The notes under the pieces are model-generated. The model was not told the DNA's origin, did not search any database, and saw only the letters and a program-made list of their open reading frames with translations. The position numbers and the translations under genes were made by a program. A stretch of DNA of 64,000 bases from Devosia rhodophyticola (GTDB taxonomy: Bacteria > Pseudomonadota > Alphaproteobacteria > Rhizobiales > Devosiaceae), in the NCBI RefSeq assembly GCF_028816475.1, contig NZ_CP118247.1, positions 620,001 to 684,000 on the forward strand, read 5' to 3'. Each line of letters opens with the position of its first letter. Position 1 is the first letter of the stretch. Below are positions 45,573-54,097 of the stretch, piece after piece.

Positions 45573-46250
45573 CTACGCGTATCCGACCCAACCACGAAAG
45601 CTGAGGCCAGCGTAGAATAGGCTGACGTTCGAGAACCCTGCCTCCCCCAACATGGATTCGTCTTCCGCTGGCGACAGAATAGTCAGCCTCTCCGAGATGG
45701 CGCGCTTTGCCCGCTCCGCGTTGGCTGGATCGGTACCGCCGAATTTGAGATGGCGGGTGATCCACAGGGAGCGCTCGGGCTCGGTCTGGGGGAAACTGAT
45801 GTGGGCGACAACGAACGGGGCACCCGGCACCAGACGTCGATGAATTTCTCTAAGCGTATCGAGGCGGTTGTCGTGCGGCACGAAATGCAACGTCAGCAAG
45901 CAAACAGCACCATTGAATGGTCCCTTTGGCGCGACATCAATGTAACCCTCATGCAGGCGAACGCGCCCCCGGTGCTCCCCAACAGCCTGCGCCGCGACGC
46001 GCAGCATGTCGGCAGATGGATCGACACCATCGAAAGTCCAATCGGGAAAATCATCGGTCAAAGCCTTTAGTTCCAGCCCACCGCCTGCCCCCAGAACAAG
46101 TACCCGCCCGTTGGAAGGAACTCGCTCTGCAAGGAGCATTCCGGTCATTCGGTGAAGGCTGGAAAAGCCGGGCACCTGTCGCGGGGGACCCTCGGCATAG
46201 GCATCGGCATGGGTCGCGTTGAATGGCGCCGGAACGTCAGTTCTGTCCAT
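45573..46250 (-). CDS. Class I SAM-dependent methyltransferase
   Basis: 225-residue cytoplasmic methyltransferase of the Methyltransf_25 type. Motif I is VLVLGAGGGLELKAL (about 50-64), post I FDGVDPSADML, and motif IV GAVCLLTLHFVPHD. Substrate is not readable from sequence; the ending is FRGWVGYA. Start ATG 46250. It has no operon partner; LacI lies upstream across a 90-base gap on the same strand. Confidence 0.8.
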   Translation of the reverse strand: MDRTDVPAPFNATHADAYAEGPPRQVPGFSSLHRMTGMLLAERVPSNGRVLVLGAGGGLELKALTDDFPDWTFDGVDPSADMLRVAAQAVGEHRGRVRLHEGYIDVAPKGPFNGAVCLLTLHFVPHDNRLDTLREIHRRLVPGAPFVVAHISFPQTEPERSLWITRHLKFGGTDPANAERAKRAISERLTILSPAEDESMLGEAGFSNVSLFYAGLSFRGWVGYA

Positions 46251-46340
46251 GAAAACCTCTGAACTCAGTTTAGTGCTGCAGCCGTGATTTCACCCAGTTT
46301 CCCGAGTGTACCGGTATAGTATTTAGAAAAATCAATGACG

Positions 46341-47408
46341 TCAGGTTGTTTCCCGGTGCAGTACTGCAACTGGAATTCGAATATGTTCGTCGCTTGTTGA
46401 TTGATCCGTGGCGCGCGCCAAAATTTGCCGGGCGCCTTCCGCGATGACCCGCTGATAAGGAAAATCCAGACAAGTCAATTGCGGGCGCATCACCGACGTC
46501 AACTCTATACCATCGAACCCGCATAGCCCAATATCCTTGCCGGGCGCGATTCCGTTGACAAGGCAGTATTGCAGTGCGCCAACCGCTACCATATCTGACG
46601 CGAATAGCACCGCTTCCGGTCGATTTTCCCAGTTCGCCAGTTTCCCCATCAACTCAAAACCCGCGTGGAACGCCGTGGTTGATTTCAGCTCAATGCCGCA
46701 GATGTGGTCGCGCGGAGCCATCTGCTGTTGATTGTTGGTTTGGTCGCGTTCAGATCGGAGCAGAATCGGACCGCCCGCAACGCGAATAGCTTCGGTAAAC
46801 CCGGCAAGGCGATCCGCATTGATGATATTTGCGGCACGCGCCGAATGTATGTAGCAGATCTTGCGATACCCCTGATCCAACAAATGGCTGGTTAGCAATG
46901 ATGCGGCAAGGCGATGATCGTATCCTACTGAGGATGTGCCGCTACTCTCGGAATAGTTCAGCAACTCGACAACCGGCATCCGGGCATTCCGAATTATTTG
47001 CTGAGACTCTTCGGTCAATGTGGCGCCGAACAAGACGATAGCGGCGGGACGCCAACCTGCCAATTCGCGTAAGACAACATTGAGGTGTCCTTCAACGTCC
47101 TGAACTGGAAACAAGTTGACGACAAGGCCACTTCGATAGAGCAAACCGGATAGTTGCTCGACTATTTGTCCGTAGACGCCAGACATATATGCCGGCGTCA
47201 CCAACGAAACAATATTGCTATGATCTGCCTTCAATCCGCGCGCGATTTGATTTGGAATGTAGCCGGTTTTGGCAACGGCCGCGTGGATGCGTTCAAGCGT
47301 TTCCTTGGCCACCAACTCCGGATTGGAAAAAGCACGCGAGACGGTTATCCGATTAACACGCGCTTCCCTAGCAATATCGGCCATTCGTGGACGCTTTTGT
47401 TCGTTCAT
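46341..47408 (-). CDS. LacI-family transcriptional regulator
   Basis: 355 residues. N-terminal LacI helix-turn-helix (MADIAREARVNRITVSRAFSNP, given as MADIAREARV and RITVSRAFSNP) and hinge, then a periplasmic-binding-protein-like effector domain (SIVSLVTPAYMSGVYG onward). A typical YIPNQIARGL follows the HTH. It is divergent from the CUT1 sugar transporter operon, with a TctB fragment in between, and so is its probable regulator; candidate operators are listed separately. Effector not known. Confidence 0.9.
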   Translation of the reverse strand: MNEQKRPRMADIAREARVNRITVSRAFSNPELVAKETLERIHAAVAKTGYIPNQIARGLKADHSNIVSLVTPAYMSGVYGQIVEQLSGLLYRSGLVVNLFPVQDVEGHLNVVLRELAGWRPAAIVLFGATLTEESQQIIRNARMPVVELLNYSESSGTSSVGYDHRLAASLLTSHLLDQGYRKICYIHSARAANIINADRLAGFTEAIRVAGGPILLRSERDQTNNQQQMAPRDHICGIELKSTTAFHAGFELMGKLANWENRPEAVLFASDMVAVGALQYCLVNGIAPGKDIGLCGFDGIELTSVMRPQLTCLDFPYQRVIAEGARQILARATDQSTSDEHIRIPVAVLHRETT

Positions 47409-47443
47409 TTGGCGTTCGACGACTTTCGCAAGGCCTATGGAAG

Positions 47444-47815
47444 TCAGGTTGGCAGGTCGATAATCATCACTTTGGTGAAGACGAACTGCAGGGCTACGCC
47501 TAACACGATTCCGGTTACCGCACTAACCGCCACTTCGCGCCATGCAATGGAGCGCGCCATGATAAGCGTGGCACCGATCACAAATGCGGTTGTCGAGATG
47601 TAAAACGGCAATATCGCGTACGCCAAGAGTGCGAAATAGCAAATAGTCACCGTGCCAAAGCCGATTGCCGCCAAGGCAGACTTGGGATCAATTGGCGCGG
47701 CAAGCGTACTTTCGCCGCGCCAAGCCTGCGCGACCTGCTTTATCAATTGAATAAGCGTTAGAGTGCCCACGACATATGCAACCACTGTGGGCAAGAAATC
47801 GGGCCCCACGAGCAC
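47444..47815 (-). pseudogene. TctB-family (DUF1468) permease remnant
   Basis: 123 residues with four hydrophobic segments. It begins at VGPDFLP, the sequence that normally follows the first transmembrane helix of TctB, the small permease of tripartite tricarboxylate transporters. The first helix is not encoded in any frame upstream that I can find, and neither TctA nor TctC is present. It therefore looks like a truncated relic, though the surviving frame is open. The stop is 35 bases from the LacI gene on the same strand. Start (GTG 47815) is arbitrary. Confidence 0.55.
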
Positions 47816-47857
47816 CCGTCGCTGATGACACAGTAGGAACCTGCAAGTTCTGATTGC

Positions 47858-48042
47858 TATGTGCTCGAGTACATATCACGTTATGCTTTTTGCTGAAGAA
47901 TAGCAACGCTTGCCAGATGTCGACGATTTCACTCGCGCACCCTGCGAACCCAAAAAGGCAACCGCTGCAATAACAATCCGCCTACGGGATTGTTGATAGC
48001 CTGTATCATTTATTGACTTTTGATGTATCATTCCGAACGATA
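47858..48042. promoter_or_regulatory. Candidate LacI operators before the CUT1 sugar transporter
   Basis: Two palindromes lie in the 277-base gap between the TctB/LacI genes and the transporter. The first, TATGTGCTCGAGTACATA at 47858-47875, is 18 bases with one base pair of mismatch per arm and a central CG, as LacI-family operators have. The second, TATCATTCCGAACGATA at 48026-48042, has three mismatched positions. A possible -35 TTGACT at 48013-48018 precedes the second, so a bound repressor would cover the promoter. TGTATCATT also occurs twice (48003 and 48025). Confidence 0.55.
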
Positions 48043-48092
48043 AGCACACAAAATGCGGACAACCGCATACTGCTTGTCTGGAGGGACGTTCG

Positions 48093-49256
48093 TTGGCTAA
48101 TGTCACGCTCAAAAACCTGACCAAGACTTATCCGGGTCAGGTCACCGCCGTGGACAATCTGAGCCTGGAAATCGCGGACGGCGAATTTCTGGTGCTGGTT
48201 GGTCCGTCTGGCTGTGGCAAGTCAACCGCATTGAAAATGATAGCCGGGTTGGAGCCGATCACGGCGGGAGAAGTTCTCATTGCCGACGAAGTCGTCAATG
48301 AATATGCATCGCGTGACCGCGATATCGCCATGGTATTTCAAAGCTATGCGCTTTATCCGCACATGAGCGTTTTCGACAATATTGCCTTTTCGCTGCAGAT
48401 TGCCAAAGTGCCCAAGGCGGAAATCACCCGCCGGGTCGGCGAAGTCGCTCGCATCCTCCAACTCGAAGACTATTTGCGACGCAAGCCGGGAAACCTCTCA
48501 GGCGGGCAGCGCCAACGCGTTGCCATGGGGCGAGCAATTATCAGGCAGCCCTCGGTATTCCTGATGGACGAACCGCTGTCCAATCTCGATGCAAAACTGC
48601 GCGTGCAGATGCGCTCGGAAATTGCGCAAATTCAGCGTCGGGTCAAAGTCACCACAATCTACGTGACGCACGATCAGGTCGAAGCGATGACGATGGGGGA
48701 TCGGGTGGCGCTGATGAAGGACGGCGTGCTGCAGCAAGTTGATACGCCGGATAATATCTACAACCGACCGGCCAATACTTTTGTCGCGTCGTTTATCGGA
48801 TCGCCCTCGATGAACCTTTACCGGGCACGTCTTGAGGGCGAGGTTGCCAGTTGCACATTGGTGCTTGGTGGAAATCGGCTAGCCATTCCGGCAAGCGTTT
48901 TTGCGGACCGGGCCGAGCTTGCAGCCAAGATCGGCGCCGATATAATTGTCGGTCTCAGACCCGAAGATCTTGAAGACGCGGCACTGTTGCCAACGCATCC
49001 GGCCGATCAGCGGTTGGCAGCACATGTCATTCTAAATGAGTCCCTTGGCTCTGACCATATGGTCCACTTTCCCATAGATGCCCCGCTCGCCAAGGTTTCG
49101 GATCAAGATTCGCTCGATGAAATAGTTGTGGCCGAGGGCGTGTGCATCGGGCGTTTTGGCGCCCGCTCCCTTGTCAAGGCAGGTCAATCCATCGAGGTGG
49201 CGGTGGCCTGTGACAGACTTCACTTCTTCGACGCCGCTACCGGACTGGCAATATAG
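48093..49256 (+). CDS. CUT1 sugar ABC transporter ATP-binding protein
   Basis: 387-residue MalK/UgpC-type ATPase: Walker A GPSGCGKST, signature NLSGGQRQR, Walker B VFLMDEPLSNLDA, then a C-terminal MOBP-type regulatory domain (from about 240, with VGLRPEDL). The start is TTG 48093 with GGAGGG 9 bases upstream. It is the first gene of an operon with a binding protein and two permeases; sugar not readable from sequence. It is expected to be controlled by the adjacent LacI regulator. Confidence 0.92.
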   Translation: MANVTLKNLTKTYPGQVTAVDNLSLEIADGEFLVLVGPSGCGKSTALKMIAGLEPITAGEVLIADEVVNEYASRDRDIAMVFQSYALYPHMSVFDNIAFSLQIAKVPKAEITRRVGEVARILQLEDYLRRKPGNLSGGQRQRVAMGRAIIRQPSVFLMDEPLSNLDAKLRVQMRSEIAQIQRRVKVTTIYVTHDQVEAMTMGDRVALMKDGVLQQVDTPDNIYNRPANTFVASFIGSPSMNLYRARLEGEVASCTLVLGGNRLAIPASVFADRAELAAKIGADIIVGLRPEDLEDAALLPTHPADQRLAAHVILNESLGSDHMVHFPIDAPLAKVSDQDSLDEIVVAEGVCIGRFGARSLVKAGQSIEVAVACDRLHFFDAATGLAI

Positions 49257-49360
49257 TCGGCGATGCAAAACGCCAGGACACCGGGAAAATCTGAACTGCA
49301 ATCTCTCGAAAAGAAGGCGCGAAAATTGCGCCCACATTATGCAAACAGGAGGAAACGCAA

Positions 49361-50581
49361 ATGAAAACCGTGATCAAGGGACTATTGGTTGGCGTCCTAT
49401 TGGCGACCACCGCAATTTCTGCCATTGCCCAAGACAAGGTGGTTTTGACCATGTGGCACAACCATCCGGAGTGGAAAGATCGGGTGGAGGCGATCCTCAA
49501 TAAATATGAGGAAATGAACCCCAATATCGACATTCAACTCGAAGAGATTTCGGGCACCAACTACAACACGCGGCTCAATACGGCTCTGACTGCAGGCGAA
49601 GCACCCGATTTATTCGGCCTGAACCCAGGTCCGGTGACTGCCGACGCGGCCGCCGCCGGTTATACCGTCGATTTGACAGATCGACTTGATATTTCTGGGC
49701 TAACTGACTCGGCAAAGGCGGCCATTACGCTCGATGGCAAAATTTATAGCGCCCCGATCCTGGGATCGTACACGGTTGGCCTTTACTACCAGCGCAAGAT
49801 TTTTGAAGAGAACGGGCTGACGCCACCGACAAACCAGACCGAATTCATGGCGCTATGCGATACCCTACGGGAAAAGGGTATTACGCCAATGATTGCCCCG
49901 GCACAGGACGGTATCATTCCCTCGTTCCTTTACGCCATGATGGTTGCCAGTGTGGTCAAGGCAGAAGGATTTGATGAAATTCGTGCCGGCACGCGTAAGT
50001 TCACCGATCCCGATGTGCTCAAGGCTGCTTACTTCCTCAAGGATTCCTATTCGTGTTTCCAGGAGGGAGCCCTTGCAACGCCTTATGTTGAGGGCAAAGC
50101 TTTGTTCGCGCTCGGCCGTGGTGCCATGCTCGAAGGTGGTTCGGCGGATTACGCCGGGTTTCTTGAAACCAACCCCGACGTTGATGTCGGGGTCGTACCA
50201 TTTCCAGCCGTCGATGGCGGAACGCCTGCTACCGTGACCGGGATGGAAGCGCCGTACAACGTCAACGCCAAGAGCGAACATATCGACGAAGCCGTCGCGT
50301 TCCTGCAGTGGATGATGACAGCCGAGCCAGCCCAAATGGTCGTGGACACCATCACCTTGACGACAACAAAAGGTATTGTTCCGTCGGACAATGAAGTGAT
50401 GAAGGAAATGATCGAGGCCGGGCGATCCAACGATGTGCGGGTGTTCTATGAAATGCCCGAGACCGGCGCGGTATTTGGCGTGGTCCAACAGAATGCAGCG
50501 GCCCTTTTCCTCGGCGACATAACGCCCGAAGAATTTGCCCAGATCGTTCAGGACGCGGTCAAACCTTCATCCAGCATGTAG
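49361..50581 (+). CDS. Extracellular sugar-binding protein (CUT1)
   Basis: 406-residue periplasmic solute-binding protein family 1 protein. Signal peptide MKTVIKGLLVGVLLATTAIS is followed by cleavage near IAQD, and the mature part begins KVVLTMWHNHPEWKDRVEAILN, typical of CUT1 sugar-binding proteins. A small inverted repeat GGCGC...GCGCC (about 49317-49334) and AGGAGG lie before the ATG. It is between the ATPase and permease genes and is followed by a terminator-like hairpin. Confidence 0.92.
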   Translation: MKTVIKGLLVGVLLATTAISAIAQDKVVLTMWHNHPEWKDRVEAILNKYEEMNPNIDIQLEEISGTNYNTRLNTALTAGEAPDLFGLNPGPVTADAAAAGYTVDLTDRLDISGLTDSAKAAITLDGKIYSAPILGSYTVGLYYQRKIFEENGLTPPTNQTEFMALCDTLREKGITPMIAPAQDGIIPSFLYAMMVASVVKAEGFDEIRAGTRKFTDPDVLKAAYFLKDSYSCFQEGALATPYVEGKALFALGRGAMLEGGSADYAGFLETNPDVDVGVVPFPAVDGGTPATVTGMEAPYNVNAKSEHIDEAVAFLQWMMTAEPAQMVVDTITLTTTKGIVPSDNEVMKEMIEAGRSNDVRVFYEMPETGAVFGVVQQNAAALFLGDITPEEFAQIVQDAVKPSSSM

Positions 50582-50589
50582 TTTGTTTC

Positions 50590-50622
50590 GGGTCGGACGG
50601 CATTCCCGCCCGGCCCTTTTTT
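50590..50622 (+). terminator. Terminator-like attenuator after the sugar-binding protein
   Basis: 11-base arms GGGTCGGACGG (50590-50600) and CCGCCCGGCCC (50606-50616) with one mismatch and one wobble, 5-base loop, then six T. A canonical terminator placed inside the operon, 31 bases before the permease start. Confidence 0.8.
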
Positions 50623-50653
50623 GCTCTGTACCAATGATGTGGACCACCAAGCC

Positions 50654-51643
50654 ATGACACAGAACAGCCCACCGAGAACGACGTCGGTGCTGGCACCACA
50701 GCTGGGCCGCAAGGAGCGCCCGGAGCGGCGTGCCACTTCGGAAATCATGCGCAAGTATGGACATTTGCTGTTTGTGTTGCCGGGGCTTGTGTTTTTTGTT
50801 GCTGTTATGGTGGGCCCAACGTTGTTTGCGCTGGTAATCAGCCTGACCAACTGGACCGGGCGCGGTATCAGTTTTGAGTTTATTGGCCTTCAGAATTTTC
50901 AGGATGCGCTGAGTTATTGGCCGCTCTACCGTGCCGCGATCAACAACGTCATCCTGTTCGTCGCAATGCTCATTTTTCAGCATACCGTCGGCCTGTTCAT
51001 TGCAGTTCAGCTCAATGAAAAACCCCGTTTCATGGAGTTTTATCGTGCCGTTCTTTTCATGCCGGTGATCATTTCCCTGGTATCGACAGGTTTTATCTGG
51101 ACACTGATGCTGAGTTCGAACATAGGCTTTATCAATCCGGTTCTTCGGGATTTGGGATTGGGATTTCTGGCCAAGAATTGGTTGAGCGATCCTGCCACCG
51201 CGCTCCCTACAGTCATTGCCGTTACCGCCTGGAATAGTGTTGGCTGGGCCATCGTCATATATCTCTCGGGCTTGCAAAACGTGCCCGAGGAATTGAAACA
51301 GGCGGCCCATATCGACGGGGCCAATGGGTGGCAGACATTCTGGCGGGTCGTGTTCCCGCAGCTCTCGCCCTCGTTTACCGCACTGACCGTCCTGACCTTT
51401 ATCGGCACCTTCAAGACCTTCGATCTGGTTTACGTTTTGACGGGTCCACTGGGGTCCCCCAACTATCGAACTGACGTGGTTGGGACGCTGATATATCGAA
51501 CCGCCTTTGGCGGATCAGGCAATTACACAGATGACATCAGCATGAGTTTTGCCATTGCATTGGCGCTGGTGGTCTTTGCCTTCATGACCCTGATAGCCTG
51601 GGCCCTGATTAAGATTTTGCGGCGTCGGGAGATCCAGTCATGA
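50654..51643 (+). CDS. CUT1 sugar ABC transporter permease (MalF/UgpA-type)
   Basis: 329-residue membrane permease. About six transmembrane segments begin with YGHLLFVLPGLVFFVAVM after a hydrophilic N-terminus. The EAA loop is present as LKQAAHIDGANGWQTFWRVVFPQL. ATG 50654 (MTQNSPP) was chosen, although TTG 50621 is in frame. It overlaps the second permease by 4 bases. Confidence 0.92.
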   Translation: MTQNSPPRTTSVLAPQLGRKERPERRATSEIMRKYGHLLFVLPGLVFFVAVMVGPTLFALVISLTNWTGRGISFEFIGLQNFQDALSYWPLYRAAINNVILFVAMLIFQHTVGLFIAVQLNEKPRFMEFYRAVLFMPVIISLVSTGFIWTLMLSSNIGFINPVLRDLGLGFLAKNWLSDPATALPTVIAVTAWNSVGWAIVIYLSGLQNVPEELKQAAHIDGANGWQTFWRVVFPQLSPSFTALTVLTFIGTFKTFDLVYVLTGPLGSPNYRTDVVGTLIYRTAFGGSGNYTDDISMSFAIALALVVFAFMTLIAWALIKILRRREIQS

Positions 51644-52515
51644 CCGCTCTATCGCTGGCGGACCGCCGCCGTCGTGGCGCCAAAGCTGTGCGCACACGCC
51701 TTTTCGTCGGCATTGCACGCTCCCTGTTTCTGGCGATCCTGTCTTTGATGGTTCTGGTGCCGATCGCCTATATGGTTTTGGCGTCGTTCAAGACCGTTCC
51801 GGATTTCTTCGGCAATCCTTACGGCCTGCCGGGCACATGGGCCTGGGACAATTATTCGCGCGCCTGGCGCGACGCCCATATTTCGATCACGTTGCCAAAT
51901 ACCATCATTGTTACCGCCGTTTCGGTGTTCGGCAGCACGCTGCTGGCAGCATTGATTGCCTATGGGATCAGCCGCAAGGAAAAGCCGTTTGCGATGGGGC
52001 TCTATACCTTTTTTGTCGCGGGACTTTTGGTGCCGGTCAATATGATTGTCTTGCCATTGTTTATCCTGATCAAATGGCTTGGGCTGTTTGGCACGCTCAT
52101 GGCGCTGATATTTCCCTACATTGCTCTCGGTTTGCCACTTGGCGTACTCATATTGGGTCCCGTCGCGGCGACATTGCCACGCGATCTTATCAGCGCGGCG
52201 CAGGTCGACGGGGCGACAGAGTGGCAGATATTTCGACGCATTGTGCTGCCATTGATGAAACCGGGGCTGATATCAGTGGCGATCCTGAATGGGGTGTGGA
52301 TGTGGAACGAGTTCTTCATTCCGCTGATTGTTGCCTTCAAGCCGGAGAGCCAGACAATGCCGGTCGGCATCGTTTCGTTCGTCGGCGCCTATTCGACGGA
52401 ATGGGGACTGGTTTTTGCCAGTGTCGTGGTATCGACCGCGCCAATACTCTTTGCGTATCTGCTGATGACGCGGCAATTCCAATCAGGCCTGACGGCGGGT
52501 GCCGTCAAAGGCTAG
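51640..52515 (+). CDS. CUT1 sugar ABC transporter permease (MalG/UgpE-type)
   Basis: 291-residue second permease, six transmembrane segments, EAA loop LISAAQVDGATEWQIFRRIVLPL. It begins in the stop of the first permease (ATGA). A hairpin with arms TGTGGG/CCCACA (52533-52547) ends the operon. Confidence 0.93.
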   Translation: MTALSLADRRRRGAKAVRTRLFVGIARSLFLAILSLMVLVPIAYMVLASFKTVPDFFGNPYGLPGTWAWDNYSRAWRDAHISITLPNTIIVTAVSVFGSTLLAALIAYGISRKEKPFAMGLYTFFVAGLLVPVNMIVLPLFILIKWLGLFGTLMALIFPYIALGLPLGVLILGPVAATLPRDLISAAQVDGATEWQIFRRIVLPLMKPGLISVAILNGVWMWNEFFIPLIVAFKPESQTMPVGIVSFVGAYSTEWGLVFASVVVSTAPILFAYLLMTRQFQSGLTAGAVKG

Positions 52516-52529
52516 GCCGGACCATCACC

Positions 52530-52550
52530 AAGTGTGGGTTACCCACATTT
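52530..52550 (+). terminator. Hairpin ending the CUT1 operon
   Basis: Arms TGTGGG (52533-52538) and CCCACA (52542-52547) with TTA loop, extended by AA/TT with one mismatch, followed by T-rich TTTGGTTTGG. Confidence 0.5.
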
Positions 52551-52568
52551 GGTTTGGGGCAGCGCGCC

Positions 52569-53041
52569 TTATTGCAAAAGCTGAGCGATCAGACCAATGC
52601 CGACCGATTGCGAATCGCAGTCGCTTGAGGACACAACGCCAAATACAGGCGGCTGTCCCGACGGATAAAAATAGTTCACGAGCTTGTGCCAATAGTAGCC
52701 GAGTTTGCTGAGCATCACGGGCTGCTGCCCGTAGACATTACCGCCGTAAACATAAGCCAGATCCCGTCCCCCGGCGCGGGCGGCCATGGCCGACTGGTGC
52801 CATCCCAGTGGCGACACCGTGATGATCTGGATCTGGCAGTCGCCCTTGTCAGCAACCCAGGCGGGACCTTCGAGCCCCCCGCCTCCGTTAGGGTAAAACC
52901 GTCTGCTGCCAGCGCACCAAGAAGTACGGAACCGCTCGGCTGATCGCTTGGCTGATCGGCACTGGCAATGCTTCGAGCCTTGAGCCCAAGGCTTACAACG
53001 AGCAGGGCGATGAGCGCCAGCTTAGCCCAATGTGATAGCAT
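52569..53041 (-). pseudogene. Secreted exosortase-associated protein (EpsI-like), one-base frameshift
   Basis: Small protein downstream of and overlapping the exosortase gene by 20 bases. The first part has a membrane/signal segment (MLSHWAKLALIALLVVSLGL) and a loop SADQPSDQPSGSVLLGALAADGFTL. The second part (WVADKGDCQIQIITVSPLGWHQ to SSSDCDSQSVGIGLIAQLLQ) is in another frame. The break is a run of six C at 52875-52880; one more base gives a continuous 157-residue protein (LTEAGGLEGPAWVADKGDC). Position and size match the EpsI/XrtX-associated secreted proteins that accompany many exosortases, but sequence similarity to EpsI is weak, so the name is by context. Confidence 0.6.
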
Positions 53042-53870
53042 CGCGCCGCACCGCAAAAAAGCCGACGACCACAATGAGCAGCGCTGTGAGCCAACCGGCA
53101 ACGTCGGCTCCTACTTGCCCGTGGATGAGTTCGAACTGTCCGGGATAGTAGCCAATAAGGCTGATGCGGGTGATGTTGATCAGCACTACGAGGGCACAGG
53201 TGAGCACCGCCAACCCCAGCTTTGAGCTTGACCATCTACCCGAAGTAACATTCACCAAACCAACAAAGGCCAGGATCACCAAGGAGATATTGGTGAACGA
53301 AGAGCAGCCTGGCGCGATCCACATGGCGCCGGACCCATCGGCAAACGGGACGAGATTGCCGTTTCTTTCCGAACCAACTGCCCAGGCGGCGAGTGTGGCA
53401 TCGGCGGCGAGGATGGCATCGTTAAATAGACTCATGGCGACGCGTGCCCAAAACATCGGGATGCTCACCGCTATAAGGATCGCGGCGCCGCGCCGCAGCG
53501 CACTGCCTGACGTCGAGCGAACAAGAAGGGACAGCGCCAGAATCGTGTAGGCGAGCCAACTTAGCGCTGGCACCGGCAGTAACATGGCAATAAAGACGAG
53601 GGACACGAGCGCCCAATCGCCTCGACTTGCTCCAATGGCAGGCGACCTGCCAACCAGCAGCAATCCTGCCACAAGGGCGAGCCAAACGAAGACGCTGACG
53701 TCAAAGGTGTTTAACGCCGCCGAGAGAAGTCCTCCCTCGGTGACTGCAGAAAATACACTTCCAGAAATGCCGTTGGCGAAGCCGATCGCGACCAGGCCGC
53801 AGAACAGCATAGTGCGAGACATCTCCCAGCTTCGCTCCAAGGCGACGCCGTTAGCGGCCTCTCGGCTCAC
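53022..53870 (-). CDS. Exosortase/archaeosortase family protein
   Basis: 282-residue polytopic membrane protein with about eight hydrophobic segments. It has the family catalytic triad pattern: Cys189 in APGCSSFTN, Arg235 in INITRISLIG and His250 in FELIHGQVGADV. Exosortases cleave and re-anchor proteins carrying PEP-CTERM-like C-terminal tails. The start is GTG 53870, overlapping the stop of the VPGP-tail gene (GTGA), so the substrate candidate and enzyme are translationally coupled. No EPS glycosyltransferase genes are adjacent. Confidence 0.85.
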   Translation of the reverse strand: MSREAANGVALERSWEMSRTMLFCGLVAIGFANGISGSVFSAVTEGGLLSAALNTFDVSVFVWLALVAGLLLVGRSPAIGASRGDWALVSLVFIAMLLPVPALSWLAYTILALSLLVRSTSGSALRRGAAILIAVSIPMFWARVAMSLFNDAILAADATLAAWAVGSERNGNLVPFADGSGAMWIAPGCSSFTNISLVILAFVGLVNVTSGRWSSSKLGLAVLTCALVVLINITRISLIGYYPGQFELIHGQVGADVAGWLTALLIVVVGFFAVRRDAITLG

Positions 53871-54097
53871 CGCTTGCGCCGATCAGTTCTCCGCTTGCGG
53901 GACTTAATCCAGATGAACCCGCCGACTATCGCCAGAACAGGCAGACCAATCCCGGCCACCGGTCCGGGTACGCCCACCATCTGTCCCTGCGGCTGGTCAG
54001 CAGACCCACTCCGACTAGTTGAAGAGTCTGTCGAGACAGGCGTGCAAGCGGCAAGGGAAACGGCCAGTACCAAGGCCAGGCCTTTGAATTTTCTCAT
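53867..54097 (-). CDS. 76-residue lipoprotein with VPGP-CTERM sorting tail
   Basis: The N-terminus (MRKFKGLALVLAVSLAACTP) ends in a lipobox, LAAC, so Cys18 would be lipidated. A short Ser/Thr/Gln-rich linker (VSTDSSTSRSGSADQPQGQ) leads to a C-terminal tripartite sorting signal: VPGPVAGIGLP, hydrophobic VLAIVGGFIWI, then basic KSRKRRTDRRKR. This is the layout of PEP-CTERM-type proteins, with VPGP in place of VPEP. It is the first gene before the exosortase and is its likely substrate. No globular domain: mature size is under 60 residues. Confidence 0.75.
   Translation of the reverse strand: MRKFKGLALVLAVSLAACTPVSTDSSTSRSGSADQPQGQMVGVPGPVAGIGLPVLAIVGGFIWIKSRKRRTDRRKR

Noticed and set aside
47876..48010. 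A missing first helix of TctB in another frame
   Set aside because: The only hydrophobic stretch (IVIAAVAFLG) is too short for a membrane helix and does not lead into the TctB frame.
52499..53225. Plus-strand frames opposite the exosortase partner gene
   Set aside because: No similarity or ribosome-binding sites; the minus-strand gene is continuous after one-base correction.
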